Of a stretch of DNA of 7,075 bases, positions 6,394 through 7,075 are shown one piece after another. Source of the stretch: an uncultured Clostridia bacterium (GTDB lineage Bacteria > Bacillota > Clostridia > UMGS1810); the NCBI GenBank assembly GCA_934463165.1, contig CAKSJG010000044.1:1-7075 (forward strand), in the 5' to 3' direction. Within the stretch, counting starts at the first letter, position 1. Each line of letters begins with the position of its first letter. A model generated the notes under the pieces. It saw only the letters and a program-made list of their open reading frames with translations. It searched no databases and was not told where the DNA came from. The position numbers and the translations under genes are program-made.

Positions 6394-6401
6394 AGCCAAA
6401 A

Positions 6402-7075
6402 ATGAAAAGATTTGTTACAATCATGATTGCCCTTCTCTGCTTTGTATCGACAATTACCGTATATGCGGATTTTATCAATCCAACTATTACAGATTCGGTC
6501 GGATACCTGACAGAGGAACAAAATAAAGAGCTGTCGGCAAGGCTTGATAAAATTCGTGAACAATATAATTTTGACATTGTATTTGTTTCGGAGGATAGAT
6601 TATCTGCCTATGACGCACAAGCGTCGGCAGACGACATTTACGATTATAATGGCTACGGTTACGGTGAAAATTATGACGGAATACTTTTTTATATAGCAGA
6701 TTCCGAAAGAAAATATCATTTTTCCGTCTGCGGCAGCGGTGAAACGATATTTAACAAAAACGGTCTTGCCTATCTTGAAAAAAAGATTGCTCCGTATTTG
6801 AAGAAAGACGACTATTATGCTGCGGTCAAATCATACGCCGATCATACGGAAGAACTTTTGGAGATGGCAGCAGAGGGTAAGCCGTTCAACAAAACCCAGC
6901 ACAGCATGAAGTATATCATTTGTGTGGCTGCCGGAGCGCTTCTTCTTCCCCTTATTCTTGCGTATTTTATGATGCACAAAAAGCTCTGCGCAATGAAAAC
7001 GGCGGTCAAAGAGGACAATGCCGGCAATTATATGAAGCCGAACAGTATGAATCTTGACTTTTCAAGGGATATATT
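6402..7075 (+). CDS. TPM-domain membrane protein, YdjH-like, partial (3' end beyond window)
   Basis: An open frame of 224 codons runs from ATG 6402 to the window end without a stop. Residues 1-22 are a signal peptide (MKRF start, hydrophobic core, TVYA|DF cleavage). Residues 29-155 form a TPM domain facing outward: DSVGYLTEEQNKELSARLDKI, FDIVFVSED, then DIYDYNGYGYGENYDGILFYIAD, GSGETIF, and PYLKKDDYYAAVKSYAD, in the usual family order. A membrane helix follows at about 170-191, then a basic cytoplasmic stretch with MKTAVKEDNAGNYMKPNSMNLDFSRDI. The family typically continues with an LYR-type segment and a Ser/Gly-rich tail, which would lie outside the window. It starts 13 bases after the YdjG-like gene and shares a stop/ribosome-binding overlap with it. 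TPM domains occur in membrane-maintenance and stress proteins; no catalytic activity is claimed here. YdjH of B. subtilis is the nearest analogue I can name. Confidence 0.88.
   Translation, partial: MKRFVTIMIALLCFVSTITVYADFINPTITDSVGYLTEEQNKELSARLDKIREQYNFDIVFVSEDRLSAYDAQASADDIYDYNGYGYGENYDGILFYIADSERKYHFSVCGSGETIFNKNGLAYLEKKIAPYLKKDDYYAAVKSYADHTEELLEMAAEGKPFNKTQHSMKYIICVAAGALLLPLILAYFMMHKKLCAMKTAVKEDNAGNYMKPNSMNLDFSRDI

Noticed and set aside
5942..6577. Minus-strand frame of 211 codons, the longest on that strand
   Set aside because: It runs opposite to the YdjG-like and TPM genes across their junction, has no domain or good ribosome binding site, and is rich in Cys, Arg, Ile and Phe as expected for an antisense shadow.

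Overview
The window looks like a chromosomal segment from a gut-type Firmicute, most likely a clostridium of the Ruminococcus/Oscillospiraceae or Eubacterium kind. The grounds are moderate GC (around 40-45% by eye), strong AGGAGG-type ribosome binding sites, many small CxxC zinc-ribbon proteins, and a large secreted protein built from GLUG-type repeats, putative Ig domains and a C-terminal module common in clostridial surface proteins. This placement is an inference from sequence style. There is no rRNA, tRNA or housekeeping marker to confirm it.

All six genes lie on the + strand and are closely packed, with gaps of 0, 2, 56, 68 and 13 bases, so they could be one operon. From left to right: an AT-rich leader with a small hairpin and a TA tract (1-142); a 122-residue zinc-ribbon protein starting at GTG 143; a 93-residue double zinc-ribbon protein whose ATG directly follows the previous stop; a 1329-residue exported multidomain protein (796-4785); a four-helix membrane protein (4842-5237); a 360-residue cytosolic protein with two zinc ribbons and a C-terminal membrane anchor, of the Bacillus YdjG type (5306-6388); and a TPM-domain membrane protein, YdjH-like, cut off by the window end (6402-7075).

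The last two genes are the most informative. A YdjG-like zinc-ribbon/tail-anchor protein followed by a TPM-domain protein matches the ydjG-ydjH pair of Bacillus subtilis, which is linked to the SPFH protein YdjI and to PspA-type membrane-stress proteins. I therefore predict that an SPFH (YdjI-like) or related gene lies just right of the window. The two small zinc-ribbon proteins and the four-helix membrane protein would be accessory members, and the large exported protein would be the outward-facing component. That functional grouping is inference from gene order.

There is no CRISPR array, insertion sequence, tRNA, rRNA or clear phage gene. The non-coding sequence is limited to the leader and two short gaps, each of which holds an inverted repeat. 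No gene-free stretch exceeds 300 bases.
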